A DNA stretch of 64,000 nt from Cymodocea nodosa (taxonomy: Eukaryota > Streptophyta > Magnoliopsida > Alismatales > Cymodoceaceae), in NCBI GenBank assembly GCA_036874045.1, contig CM072337.1, positions 21,116,001-21,180,000 of the forward strand, read 5' to 3'. The position numbers and the translations under genes are program-made. The notes beneath the pieces are model-generated. The model was not told the origin of the DNA. It was given only the letters and a program-made list of their open reading frames with translations, and did no database searches. Below, piece after piece: positions 11,728-24,390 of this stretch (positions within the stretch are counted from its first letter, which is position 1; each line of letters starts with the position of its first letter).

Positions 11728-12313
11728 TTTCAGTTCTCGTGTGATCCTCCCTTTTTTGAGAATTTTCATCGTGCGATCCGTGCTTCCTCCGCATCGCTTT
11801 GCTTGTTGGATGCTTTGTAGTCTTCGGCCATAAGGCGCAGCTTTCGTTACAATTATTTTTTTTCATTGTTCGCGTTCGTTTCTATTTTTTTTAATAATCG
11901 TAGTCTACGAAAAATAGAAACTGTTTTCTATCGGTTCACAGGAAAAGGCAACTTATGTTTTCCGGAAAAAGCACACTTCTAAACTGTTCGTTTTCCGATG
12001 ATCAGATCGGCTTCGTGTGCTTTCAGTTCTCGTGTGATCCTCCCTTTTTTGAGAATTTTCATCGTGCGATCCGTGCTTACTCCGCATCGCTTTGCTTGTT
12101 GGATGCTTTGTAGTCTTCGGCCATAAGGCGCAGCTTTCGTTACAATTATTTTTTTTCATTGTTCGCGTTCGTTTCTATTTTTTTTAATAATCGTAGTCTA
12201 CGAAAAATAGAAACTGTTTTCTATCGGTTCACAGGAAAAGGCAACTTATGTTTTCCGGAAAAAGCACACTTCTAAACTGTTCGTTTTCCGATGATCAGAT
12301 CGGCTTCGTGTGC
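11728..12313 (+). repeat. 293-bp direct tandem duplication
   Basis: Copy 1 is 11728-12020 and copy 2 is 12021-12313. The offset is exactly 293 bp wherever I checked (for example the CCATAAGGCG motif at 11828 and 12121). I saw only one or two substitutions, one being CTTCCTCCGC versus CTTACTCCGC, so the duplication is young. It lies within the predicted iPGAM leader intron. Confidence 0.92.
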
Positions 12314-12361
12314 TTTATCCGGCAAACATAAGTTGCCTTTTCCTGTGAACCGATAGAAAAC
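12216..12361 (+). repeat. 54-bp inverted repeat (hairpin) in the iPGAM leader intron
   Basis: Arm 1 (12216-12269) and arm 2 (12308-12361) are reverse complements at 52 of 54 positions and enclose a 38-nt loop. Because of the tandem duplication, a second identical copy of arm 1 lies at 11923-11976. The RNA would form a long, almost perfect stem in the primary transcript of iPGAM. Confidence 0.9.
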
Positions 12362-12554
12362 CGTCATCTTTTCCTGATTTTACTTCATGCGAGTCGTTCA
12401 GTTTCTAGATCTGTTGGACATGGATATCTGCTTTTCTCTGAAACATGTATTGTAGTTTAGAAGTGGGGGTTCTGGCTTTATTGATTATTTGACCAGACTT
12501 CTTACGGCGGCTGACCTTGATCTCTATGTTTTTTTTTCCGAATTAAAAGAACAC

Positions 12555-15500
12555 ATGGGCAGCTCCGAATTTTCCTGGAAGTTGGATGACCATCCGAAGC
12601 TTCCAAAGGGGAAGACGGTGGGACTTATTGTTCTGGATGGATGGGGTGAAGCAAAACCTGACCAGTATAACTGTATTCATGTCGCAGAGACACCAACTAT
12701 GGATTCCTTCAAGAATGTACGACAATTTTTCTACAACTGAAACACGATTTTAGTTCTTATGTGAGCATTACTATAAAGATAAATGAAGTAAATGGCCTTG
12801 TGTTCTTGATCCCATATACTACGATTAAGGTGTTGTTATAGACATGGACATTGATGATTTACCACTTCCATGGTCCTTTGGGGATGCTTTTAATGTTCAC
12901 GTTTATTATTCCTGTTAGGATAATTATATCATTCCATTTAAATGCTTCTCAATGACTAGTCTCGTTAATTTGTTCAAGGTTTGTATTTCTTATGGAAATA
13001 TTAGATATGCTGAAAACACAAGCATTATTACCTTTGCCTATATAGGCATACAGGCAACTATTTGCTCGTTGGGGAAATTTCACACTTATTTTTATGCATC
13101 CAGGGTGAGCCAGATACCTGGAGGTTGGTACGGGCTCATGGTACAGCAGTAGGACTTCCCTCAAATGATGACATGGGCAACAGCGAAGTTGGCCACAATG
13201 CACTAGGTGCTGGACGGATCTTTTCCCAGGGGTAAATCATTATTTTCAAGGCACAGTTTATTTTCCATTCGTGATTATATTCGTCGTTACTATGAACATG
13301 AACTGAACGTTCATCTCAATAACAAAATAAATCGATTGATTGTTGGAATATCAGTGATTCTGGAAGGATATGTGCTTATAGTTAGTATCTTTTAGCTAAC
13401 TAGCATATCTTTTTTTTACATTAAATTCACAGGGTAATGCAGACACATGCACATAATCATTTTAGCTTGATGGAGCTAATAATTTATTTTCATGATACGT
13501 AACTTTTTCAAATAAAAGCTTTTGATGTTCTAGGGTTTTTTTCTTCATTGCAACATTTTTGCTCTTATTCTATTTCTATAATTATAGAGCATAACGCTGT
13601 TAAACATTCTTTTTTGTTGTTCAGCATAGTTGTAATGCACTTTGTTCTTTTATTTATATATGCATGTACTTGTACACGTAGATGTACATACATGTATATG
13701 TGCCTATATCTATGTATGTGTCTATATATGTGTGTAGGTGCGCATGCACAATAGTGAGTAATTATTAGATGGGCCCAAGCTGAAATTGTTTTTGAAAACA
13801 TTCCTAAGCTACAACCATATTGCTTAAGAATTTTACGTTGTTTGGTTGATTGTTTCTTTTGTGCTGAAATGAAATTAAAAGATGTAAATTTGTGTTACTC
13901 TTAAACGTTGTATCACTACTTATGTATTTGCATATTTCCTGCAACAGTGCTAAGTTGGTTGACCTTGCATTGGCCTCTGGAAAAATCTTTGAGGGAGAGG
14001 GATTTAAATACATCAAAGAATGCTTTTCTGAACATACATTGCATCTAATTGGTTTATTGAGTGATGGAGGGGTTCATTCTCGTCTTGATCAACTACAGGT
14101 ATCAATCAAGGGTTCATGTATTTGTCTATTCTGAATTGTCCAACATTTATATATCGTAATCATTTGTTTTTTATTTTAGTTGCTAATCAAAGGAGCCAGT
14201 GAACGTGGTGCTAAGAGAATTCGTGTGCACATCCTCACTGATGGACGTGATGTGTTGGATGGTAGTAGTGTTGGCTTCGTTGAAACTCTTGAAAAGGATC
14301 TTTTGGAGTTACGCTCTAAAGGTGTTGATGCTCAGATTGCATCTGGTGGGGGAAGGATGTATGTTACAATGGATCGATATGAGGTATACTACATTATCAA
14401 ATTTTTTAAAAGTTTTATTGCGTTGTTCATATAATGAGATTTGTGAACTATGGCTCATGTTTTGGCTGAAAACGTTAAGTTTTTTTTTCCTTTGGATTTT
14501 TTTTGCAAAATATGACATATCAGTGTTATTTGAGCTTTGGAATTAATGAGCATCATTTGGCTCTGTAGAATGATTGGGATGTTGTTAAGCGTGGTTGGGA
14601 TGCCCAAGTTCTCGGTGAAGCACCTTATCAGTTCAAAAATGCAGTTGAAGCTGTCAAAACACTGAGAGCAGACACAAAAGCCAATGATCAGTATCTGCCA
14701 CCTTTTGTCATTGTTGATGAAAATGGGAAGGCAGTTGGTCCAATTATGGATGGTGATTCTGTTGTTACTTTTAACTTCCGAGCAGATCGTATGGTTATGA
14801 TTGCAAAGTCACTTGAATATGAAGATTTTGATAAATTTGACCGTGTTAGATTTCCAAAGATCCATTATGCTGGAATGCTCCAATATGATGGTGAATTACA
14901 ACTTCCCACTCAGTACCTAGTTTCCCCACCTGAAATAGACAGGACATCTGGTGAATATCTAGTGCGTAATGACGTCAGAACATTTGCTTGCAGGTAAATA
15001 TGTTGCAGATGCCAGCTCAAAAATTTCTCGTCTTTCATTAATTTATTTTCTCGATCTAAGTTTTGTTTCTTCCTTTTTGGCGGGTAAAATATTGTTTTCC
15101 CTTTAGCTTTTTACTTTTTGTTATTTCATCCACAGGCATTTTGTATGCATGCCTGTTTGCATTATGTTAATGCAGTCAGAGTTGATCTTCTTGACCGGCT
15201 TGTATATTCTACATTATAAAAACGAAGCTGAATGATTTTTATGTTTGCATGCATGACGTATCATTGTTATACCTCTTTCCTTTTTTGCCCTTTCAAACTT
15301 CTTTTGTAACATGTGGCATTTCCTAGCTTTAAATTTGGCAGCTGTGAACTTTGGATTTCCCCAAAATTTTAAGTTTTCAACGCAGTCAACTTTCTTTGCT
15401 TATATTTGTCATGACATTAATGCATTTTTGTACCACGAGACTTACCACCGTGCTACTGAGTTGATAAGGTACCTTTAATACGAACATGCTGGAAACATAG

Positions 15501-18500
15501 TTAGAAATTTATATGAAAAAATTATTTGCCTTTTGGGATAATGTGCCTTTAATATCATTGTTATATGCCACCAATCATGCTAAAAATGGAATTTTAAAAG
15601 GTCTAAGAAGCCATGAGATAATCGTTTTTTGAAATTATTTTATACTAAAATTAGAATTTATTTATATAATTATTTAATCTATGTTATAGCGTTCTGTATG
15701 TTAATTTTTAAACTTAATCCGAGTAATATTCATTGTCATTTTTTTATTTGAAAATCAATGGTTCAAATTTATCTAAAATTGGTGAATTTTAAGATCTTTG
15801 GATCAATGAACAATACTTATATAATTTATGTAAAAACTTTATCATGTAAACATTAAATCGTAAAATTTATATAGTTATTTTCATTTTCCTATTTATTTAT
15901 GGATTGAAATAATGTTGATACTAGAAAAGTTTCTTAACGTCACTCTTAAGAAATTTGTATGCTTTGGCTTTAGGCTAATTCACATAAAGATGCTTGCAGG
16001 CATATAGCTGAAATTGTAAGTTCTTAGTGCGGACATGTCAGGCGGAACTCTAGCAATTATCCTGGTAACCTGGGAAACCTTGGCAGATAGCTTTTAAAGA
16101 ATATTTGATTGTGTGAAACTTAAAAGAAGGGTTTCTTTCGGATATGAAATACTCATTTAGATTAATACCAACTTTGCAAGATTGACATATATATCAATAA
16201 TGACAACTAATTTGAGTTTTATTTTTTTAATGATTGTATTATTTACCTGTTTGTTTTCTTGATGGCAGTGAGACTGTTAAGTTTGGTCACGTGACATTTT
16301 TCTGGAATGGAAATCGTTCTGGGTGCTTCAACTCTGAACTGGAAGAATATGTTGAAATTCCAAGTGATAGTGGAATTACCTTTAATGTGAAACCAAAAAT
16401 GAAGGCTTTGGGGATTGCTGAGAAAGCCAGAGATGCCATCTTAAGCGGCAAGTTTGACCAGGTACATATTCTCAACTTTCATTGAAGCTGAAATGTTTGG
16501 TTCTTCTATGGTCTCTGGGGTGTATTGTATATGATAGGTCTTTGATTCTCTGATTGAACCACTCTTCCCTTTTCTCTATCGGTGGAACGGGCTTTGTCTC
16601 CTAGTCATGTGATTCAACTAAGGCCTCGTTTGACAACTGAGATCCTGATCCCAGGTTCTCCTTAGAATCTACTCCAGAACGACTCTGGCTTCACATTCAA
16701 AACACACAATAGCAATGATTCAACACCAGTGTCCTTGAGAACTCTAGAGTGCATATGCACTAGTTTATTCCAAATTTCCAATCCAGTGCGTGTGAGTTTC
16801 AGGTGGAAGTCGATATCATGTTCAGCTGATGATGTTTTGTGTGGACCAGTGGAGTAACTAACTGTGTTGGTCGTTGCTGCAAAAAGACTTTTGGTGGTGA
16901 TTGGGTGGAGTCAGTATTAGTAAATTTAATAATTTTATGAGGATAAAATGGTGTAACAACATAACTTCATGCAAGTATTCAATAAAATTAAGGTTATGAT
17001 GGTAATTATATGACAAGAATCCATCTCCTAAATGAAAATGCTTCAAACACTGTTCACATGGATAGCAGATTCTACTTTTGATATTTGGCCACCAAAATCT
17101 GGAGATAGAAATATTAGGAATTTCTCCTTGACAGATGGGGCCTAAATGTCATTTGTAGGGTGCAACACAGTGGGTAATGATAATAAAGGAAAACAATTAA
17201 AAACCAAAAGCTTTATTCAATTCTATTTTTGAAGGTAGAGGAAAGTTTGACTTTCCGGAGTCGCTTCTTTGCAATTTCATTTTGCAGGTTCGTGTTAACT
17301 TGCCTAATGGAGACATGGTAGGACACACTGGTGATGTAGAAGCTACTGTGGTTGCATGTAAAGCTGCAGATGAAGCCGTCAAGGTAAGTCCATTGTCGTA
17401 GTTATAATTTTATTCCACCTTTGTCCAGAGATTATTGTTTTCAATTATAATTCTAATGCTTTCCCATAGATGATTATTGATGCCATTGAGCAAGTGGGTG
17501 GGATCTATGTTGTTACTGCTGATCATGGAAATGCTGAAGATATGGTGAAGAGAAACAAGAGTGGTCAGCCACTTCTTGACAAAAATGGTGCAGTTCAAAT
17601 ATTGACGTCACATACTCTTCAACCGGTAAGTTAGCTTCAGTACTGTTATTTTTCTTGCAGTGATGTTACTTCAGAACATGATGAAAAAAATCAAATAGAA
17701 ACATGTTTTCCCCTGTTTTTGATCTGTCACTAGAAGATATGTTTAAAAAATGACTTTATTAAGAATAGAGTAGGAGAGCTGCACCAATTGAAGATGGAAG
17801 TAAATCGATTTAAGATGAAAGAAAGCTAAAAGACATTATTAAAAGAAATAGAAGGTTTAAAACTATTTGGTTAAAAATTGTGAGAAGAGATTTAAATTTA
17901 TGTAATTTAATTAAAATTTTAACTATAGATAGAAATATTTAAAAGAAAAGAATTCATGTAACCCCCTCCCCACTAGGATTATGGTTCAAATTATTTTAAC
18001 AAAATCAATTGTCAACTTAAGAAATGAGTGAATCTACGGGTGGTCATTAGCTTCAAAAATCGTAACCTGTTCAACAATTAGTATGTGGTTGATGAGTTGA
18101 TCAATCATATATTCTTTAAATTAGAAAAGCTAGAAAAATTGACCGACAGAAGGTAGCCTGGGAATTTCATGAGAACAGAATCTCTCGAATGGCTGGGTGC
18201 TGTGATTTAATCTACTATGTGATCAACTGACAAGGATTTTCTTTAACGATCACAAGATTTACAAGGGGAAACCGATAGTTATTCATATTTCAAAGCATAC
18301 TAAAGTTGTTTGGTTTCGATTTTGAAACATAAGTTCCTCACCCAAATCCTGGATGGAATTATCTTTATGTCATAATCTTTACCAATTGAGAAAACAGAAG
18401 TATCTCATCATATGCTATAAAGTTGGCAGACGATGCTTTTTTTGGTCCTCAGCGATGTCCGTTACCTTCGAAAAGTCCGGAGTCTACCACCAAGCTTAAC

Positions 18501-18977
18501 CCTAGTTTTGTAATATTTATTTTATCTCTATAAAAATAATTTTATCTAAATGATAATTATAATATATTTCTCTATAGCATACTCACCAATCCAAAATATA
18601 ATTTTTATAATATTTATCTAATTTGTTTAGCCAACTATTTATCCTTTTTTTTAGAATATTCCCCTAGTGTGAGAATTAAATGTCCTGCACTGTTGTCATA
18701 AGGAAGAAAGGGTATCGTCTATGCTGTTCGCTAGATTGGCTTGTTTAGCAAGTATTTAATACTTACGCTTTTCTTTTGTACTGAATTTATGTGATTGTAT
18801 CGTATCTTGTAGGTCCCAATTGCCATTGGAGGCCCAGGCCTTACTCCAGGCACCAGGTTCAGAAGAGATGTGCCCAGTGGTGGGCTAGCCAATGTGGCGG
18901 CAACTGTGATGAATCTTCATGGTTTTGTGGCTCCCAGTGACTACGAAGAGACACTGATTGAGGTTGTGGACAACTGA
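12555..18977 (+). CDS. iPGAM: 2,3-bisphosphoglycerate-independent phosphoglycerate mutase, 559 aa
   Basis: It interconverts 3- and 2-phosphoglycerate in glycolysis and gluconeogenesis, using two Mn(II) ions and a phosphoserine intermediate; the plant enzyme is cytosolic. Coding exons: 12555-12716, 13104-13231, 13948-14098, 14180-14383, 14569-14993, 16269-16461, 17288-17383, 17470-17625, 18813-18977. All introns are GT-AG, all phases agree, and the sum is 1680 nt. Visible hallmarks are the metal-binding VLDGWGE (Asp28), the phosphorylated serine in MGNSEVGHN (Ser81), [34 protein letters not shown] and LTSHTLQP. Length matches Arabidopsis and rice iPGAM. The C-terminal EVVDN resembles grass orthologues. 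The start fits the family's short N-terminus before [13 protein letters not shown]. No catalytic residue appears lost, so the gene looks functional. The largest introns are 14994-16268 and 17626-18812. Confidence 0.97.
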
Positions 18978-19640
18978 AACTTCTGGTTGGAGACGCTGCC
19001 ACTCTGACCGCTTCGTGCTTCTGATGCGTGTCGCGACTTTTTGTAGTTCGAATAAATTTTTCACGTTACTTCCATCTGAATTCGTTGGTAAAAGAGGAAT
19101 ACTTCTTAAGCTTTTTTTAGTTCCGGAGCACTTGTATCTTGCTGGCCGTTGCGGGGTTATTTATCTGCAATTTAATCATGTTATTTACGCAATGCGGTAT
19201 ACCTTATAATGAATGGTCAATTTTTGTGAGCTTTTTGCCAAATTCTGTGGTAATGGTGTTTGATAATGTGGTAATGTTTGTCTGCTCTATTTTTCGTCAC
19301 CACCAAAATTTCTGCTTCACGCTTACAAACACTATCGGTGATTGCCATTTTTGTCATTTACTTGGAGAGAACTGCTGGGATGATGCGCTTACATAATTAT
19401 CATATAAGAATCGTCATCTATGTAGAAAATATTTTACAGCCTATTTTACGGCGGTCTACACGTCGAGTGTGAATGAAGTGGACTTTCGTCAGGATGAGGT
19501 TCTTTCTTCGAAAAATGACTGATGTTGGTACTTTCGTCGAGAGCAGCCTTCATAGGCTGTAATATGTTTTCAAAATGGATGACGATTCTTATATGATAAT
19601 TTTAGCAATTGCTTGGTGGAGCAGATACCTCTAATTGGCA
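18978..19640 (+). other. iPGAM 3' UTR and downstream spacer
   Basis: The sequence after the stop contains AATAAA-like signals at about 19050 and a T-rich region, as expected for a 3' UTR. No separate gene is seen up to 19640. Confidence 0.4.
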
Positions 19641-19928
19641 ATCACTCATCGTCATGACGTATGCACTGGCCACCGTCTCCAGCGTTCGCCAACCTGCCCA
19701 AAAGGCGATTCCCGCCACGGCGCTGGCGGATGTTGGACCGCCGCCGGCGACGGTTGAGCTCGCTCAGAACTTGAGAGCGAGACGGAGTGTTGGTCCTTGA
19801 GGTTCGTAGAGCAGGCGCGAGACCACTACTGCTACTTCCGCTGGCGCTGGCAACTCGTCTGCCGCCGTCCACGAGGACAGAATAGAGGGGTTTGCCGCCT
19901 TGCTGTCCCATCTGAAAAGAGTTAACCA

Positions 19929-20127
19929 TGTTAATGCTAATGTTTTTAGGTTTTGGAATTCAAGGATCGAGAAGAAGATAGAGGAAGGAAAAACACATGC
20001 ATACATCATATATGTTACGGTTATTGTAATCGCACACTAACACACGATCACCATTTATGTCAGCACACCATCACAAACACACACGACCATGCACCATGCA
20101 CACACACGACCTAAATTAGACTCAACA
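19929..20127 (-). repeat. LTR (3' LTR in element orientation)
   Basis: 199 bp, ending TG...CA in both orientations. It is similar to 22658-22891 but lacks a segment of about 35 bp present in the other LTR near 22730-22785. Confidence 0.9.
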
Positions 20128-20142
20128 CACCCCCCTTAATTT
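20128..20142 (-). other. Polypurine tract of the Copia element
   Basis: On the minus strand, AATTAAGGGGGGTG directly precedes the TGTTGAG start of the 3' LTR. Confidence 0.8.
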
Positions 20143-22640
20143 AGGTCACTCAAACAGCAAACACCTAACTTCTTCCTTAGGCCAACAAACGTCTCTAGCT
20201 TCAACGCTTTCATTAAAATATCAGCCTTTTGCTCCTCAAATCTGCAGTGCTCCTCCAACTCCACTTCCTTCTTCTGAACTTGTTCACGGAGAAAATGAAA
20301 TCGAGTTTCAATATGTTTGCTCCTTCCATGTGCCACAGGATTCTTGGCTAGGTTAATAGCCGATACATTATCAACATATATCTTTAATGATTCAGGCATA
20401 GGCACATATAATTCAGTAAGCAAACGTTTGATCCACATAGCTTGACAAGTACCAGTGGCTGCAGCTATGTACTCCGCCTCACAGGTGGATAATGCAACAA
20501 CCGACTACTTCTTGGAAAGCCACGAAAACCCAGCATTTCCAACACCAAACACAAGCCTGATGTGCTTCTTCAGACATCCAAATCACCACCCCAATCACTG
20601 TCCACATACCCGAACACTTGACTCCCACTTGAAGTAGCATAAAACATCCCATAATTAATAGTACCTTTAATATAGCGCAGGATGCGCTTCACCACTTGAA
20701 CATGTGTCTATCGTGGTGCCTCAACAAATTTACTAACCAGCCCAACACCAAACAAAATGTCTGGGCGTGTGTATGTGAGGTACCTTAAGGTGCCTACCAT
20801 CTGTTTAAAATAAGTGGGATCAACTAGTGGACTATCTGCATGCTTCGACAATTTGTGCCAACCTCAACAAGTGTCTGACTTGGATTACAATCAGCCATTT
20901 GAAATTTCTTCAATGCCTCAGCAACATAGCTACTTTGACATAGAAAAATACCATCCTACCTTTGCTGCACTTCCAAACCGAGGAAGTATGTTAGCTCGCC
21001 AAGATCAGACATCTCAAACTTCGCCATCATCTCAGCCTTGAATGTAGCAACCATGGTAGCATCGTCACCTGTGACAATCAATTCATCAACATATAAGCCT
21101 ACCAGCAACTTTGCACCACTAGAGATCTTCACATAAACGGCATTGTCAACAGTACATCGATGGAAGCCGATGTCGAGGAAAAATGAGTCGATGCACTCAT
21201 TCCACGCCCTAGGTACCTGCTTGAGGCCGTACAATGCTTTCTTTAACCGCAACACTTTCTCTTCATGCCCGGGTTTGATAAATCCCGATGGCTATCGTAC
21301 ATACACCTCCTCCTGTAGTACACCATTGAGGAACGCCGACTTGACGTCCATATGGTATAACTTCCATTTATTTTGAGCTGCTAAGGCACAAAAAAGACGC
21401 ACTGTTTCAGTGTGTATAACTGGAGCAAACATTTCTAAGTAGTCCTTTCCATATTCTTGTCCATAACCTTCAACCACAATTCTTGCCTTGTATCGATCTA
21501 CAGTACCATCTGGCATTCTCTTCACCTTGTAAACCCATTTGACATCAAGGGCCTTACAATGCTCTAGCAAATTCACCAATTCCCATGTATTGTTTCTCGC
21601 TACTGCAGACAGTTCGGTTTTCATTGCGTCAACCCATACATCCTCCTTTAAGACTTCTTCAAGTGTAACTAGCTCTACTTCCAAAAATAAAGCACAGTGT
21701 ACAAAGGCATCATCGTCACTTATAGCATTGCCAAGTGTCACTTCATAATCTTGAAGTGAAGATGCAATCGCCTCTGCCTTGTCCGCCTATCTACACTCCT
21801 CATCGACTCAATTGGTGCCGCTGCCGGTTGTTGAGGACTTTGGGGAGCACCTTCATTTGGTTGCATATCCTCAACCACTTCTCTCTGTATAGGCACATCA
21901 TTCAATTGTTGCTGGATAGCCTTCCCTTTGTCATCCACAAGAGACAGCTGGGACTGGAAGGCCTGGTCCATGCCTTTCGATGGTTGGCGCTCCTCTAGCC
22001 GTTGTTCATGCGCCTGTAACGTTCCTGTTAATACATCGACAGGCATGTAGACGACATCGTGGACTTCCTCTATGGCCACTACAATATGCTCAAACCAAGC
22101 AGTTAGGGAGCGTAGGATTTTTTCAACCTTCTGTTCTTCTCGTAACTCTTCTCCACACACCTTCATTTGGTTAGTAAGAGCAAGTAATCGACTTACATAG
22201 GCAGCAACCATCTCAAACGACTCTATTTGCAGTAGCTCATATTGTCAACGAAGAGTCTGAAGACGCACCTTCTTTACTCGATCGACACCTCTATAGGTGG
22301 TTACAAGAGAGTCCCAAGCTTGCTTCGCGGATGTGGCGCCGGAGATCTTCTCAAAGGTCTCATCATTCATCCCTTGGTGAATGAAATATAAGGCCTTTTT
22401 ATCTCGTTTCTTCAACTCCTTGTGTTGCGTACGTTGCGCCTCTATTGTAGTCGGCTCCAACGCCACTTCACCATGCTCCACGACATCCAGCAAGTCATGA
22501 TAATCGAGCAATACACGCATTTGGCTGCTCCAGCGAAGATAGTTTTTGCCATCTAACATAGGAACTATGACTGACACAGAACTATTCATTTCTTCGACGC
22601 AACAACGACGCACGCACAGCAGCACTACCTGATTAGTAAC

Positions 22641-22655
22641 CTGGCTCTGATACTA
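22641..22655 (-). other. Primer binding site of the Copia element
   Basis: The minus strand reads TAGTATCAGAGCCAG two bases after the 5' LTR. It matches the usual plant Copia TGGTATCAGAGC site complementary to initiator tRNA-Met, with one change. Confidence 0.85.
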
Positions 22656-22657
22656 GA

Positions 22658-22891
22658 TGTTAATGCTAATGCTTTTGGGTTTTGGAACTCAAGGACCGAG
22701 AAGAAGATAGAGGAAGGAAAAACACACGTTAACACTGTAAAACCATCACTGGTTATCCTTTTCACACACTTTCTTTCAAACACATGCACACACCATATAT
22801 GTTAAGGTTATCGTAACTGCATACTAACATACGATCACCATTTACATCGGTACACCATCACAAACACACACGACCTAAATTAAACTCAACA
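22658..22891 (-). repeat. LTR (5' LTR in element orientation)
   Basis: 234 bp copy of the LTR, next to the PBS, ending in ACTCAACA and followed by the target duplication AACCA. Confidence 0.9.
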
Positions 22892-23113
22892 AACCAGTGG
22901 TTGGATGGGATTGGGAAGAAGAAGGATGACTCGTCGACCACAGAGAGCATAGCATGGACAGGTTGAATATCTATGGATTTGTCGTACGTCACGTGGGTTC
23001 TGCTTTGGATGGTTCATCGGTCTTTCTGCTGGTTCATGAGGTTCCATTGAAGAATACCAATTATGTTGTCGAATATTCAGTTGGCCAAATTCACCTCCCT
23101 CTACGATTGTCAT

Positions 23114-24390
23114 GAGTTTAACGATTCTTTATTTAACTAATATATAATGTCAACAGTTGATCGAGATAATGGTTTTCCATCCTCCTACTTGTTTTTGATA
23201 ACAAAGGAATTTCTTTCTCCTGTCAAAGAATGAACTTTATGATTAATGATGGTAGTCTGCATCTACCGTTAATTACGATTAAATGTACGTCTTTGCAAGT
23301 AATTAAATTGTATATTCAAATCAATCTGGGAGCCTGGGGTGGTCAACTGGGCAATCCCAACCATTTGATCGCCCTGCATTTTGAAATCCAAAATCCATCT
23401 TTCATTGTTGTGGTTTTGCACATTTTTTAGATAAGAAAATTCTACTGTAACAATATTTTTTTAACTTCTTTACACATTTTAGACAAGAAAATTTTCTGCT
23501 AAAATAAATTCGATCGGTCATTTTACAATGTAAGTCCAGAATTGAACGAAATGGGTCTCATGTGACACTGGTGACTAAGACGGTAACTCGAATAATCTAT
23601 AATCTCATCCTGGAAAGAATAAAGAAAAAAAATCAAATTACAATTACTAAATCACTAATGTAGCATTTGGTTAGAAGTTTTTTCTTTGATATTTTTGAAT
23701 AGGATAACCTTTTTTCAACGATCGTTTTTGAAAAATCGATGCTAGTATTTTGTTTAACTAATATTTTTGAATTAAACAAGGTCCGTATGTTTTGCATATA
23801 TAAATATATTTCATACATATTTGACAATATATAGAATTAATTTTAGACGGAAACACACACAAGTTTTTTCGATGCCCTACACATGATAACAGTGAGAACA
23901 AATTGTATACTAACCTTGTACCGTGATGGTGAAGAGAACTTCGCACATCGCGAATTCGATCTCACAAGACACCTTCCAAAAAAATGAGCAGTAATTTATG
24001 ATATCAAAACAAACAAAAATTGACCATGCAAACTGGAACACAGCAAAGAGTTCTGTGTAATGTTACTACAGCAGTGTCGTCCCTTTCTCATCTGACGGTG
24101 ACGATGGACACTTATAAGTGAATTCTAATAAGTACCGTTTTTTCTCATAAAAATAGTATAATGCGGTATATTGGAAGCATCCATTGCGCATTTCAAAGTT
24201 CATAAGGTAAGCTCCCTATTGGGCCGTGGACCGGGCCTTCCTTTCGCGATCGCGACCCACCTCTCCCTGTCCCCTCTCTGTCTGTCTTCCCTCCTCCATC
24301 TATTTCAAAACCACGCTCTCCACTCCTCTTCCGGGCACTTCATCTCGATCACCGACGCTTGACGTCGACCTAGGGCACAGAAATTCGCAG
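23114..24390 (+). promoter_or_regulatory. Upstream region of CDKB
   Basis: AT-rich to about 24200, then a CT-rich leader (24240-24330) typical of a plant 5' UTR. A TTTCGCGA-like motif at about 24242 resembles an E2F site but is not an exact match. I do not see a clear mitosis-specific activator (AACGG) cluster close to the start. Confidence 0.35.

Larger units (their letters stand above)
11612..12549 (+). other. iPGAM non-coding leader exon and leader intron
   Basis: The pyrimidine-rich leader exon runs from about 11612 to 11694 and ends GCAG before a GT donor at 11695. A T-rich tract and an AG at 12548-12549 form a plausible acceptor six bases before the start codon at 12555. The leader intron would be about 855 bp. 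It contains the duplication at 11728-12313 and the hairpin at 12216-12361. The splice sites are predicted, not proven. Confidence 0.5.
19929..22891 (-). mobile_element. Internally deleted Copia LTR retrotransposon
   Basis: LTRs lie at 19929-20127 and 22658-22891, the PBS at about 22641-22655, the PPT at about 20128-20142, and the 5-bp direct repeat AACCA flanks both ends (19924-19928, 22892-22896). Read on the minus strand, it carries gag (22625 to about 21800, in two frames) and then directly the start of reverse transcriptase (21741-20956) and RNase H remains (20440-20136). The zinc knuckle, protease and integrase are missing. The RT palm box reads YVDE where YVDD is expected, and stops and a frameshift are present. 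The element can no longer act alone; its ends are intact enough that it could once have been moved by a related element. Confidence 0.92.
19642..23113 (-). pseudogene. Minus-strand open reading frame split by a Copia insertion
   Basis: Minus-strand frames at 22892-23113 (74 codons from an ATG) and 19642-19923 (94 codons including the stop) flank the Copia element at 19929-22891. Counting the duplicated target TGGTT once, the two halves are exactly in frame, so the empty site would have carried one ORF of about 167 codons. The second half is Ser- and Arg-rich. I recognise no domain. An alternative is chance: the CTCTTTTCAG just before ATGGGACAG could instead be a splice acceptor. The interruption is certain; that it was a real gene is not. 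Confidence 0.35.

Noticed and set aside
12489..12554. Upstream extension of the iPGAM frame
   Set aside because: It opens at TTG, not ATG, and lies across the predicted leader-intron acceptor.
16619..17150. Possible MITE in iPGAM intron 6, starting GGCCTCGTTTGAC
   Set aside because: The start resembles common plant MITE ends, but I found no matching inverted end or target duplication.
24226..24390. In-frame upstream ATG that would extend CDKB by 55 residues
   Set aside because: The extension is low-complexity Ser/Pro-rich leader sequence, and CDKB1 proteins begin at M-[DE]-K-Y-E-K, matching the ATG at 24391.
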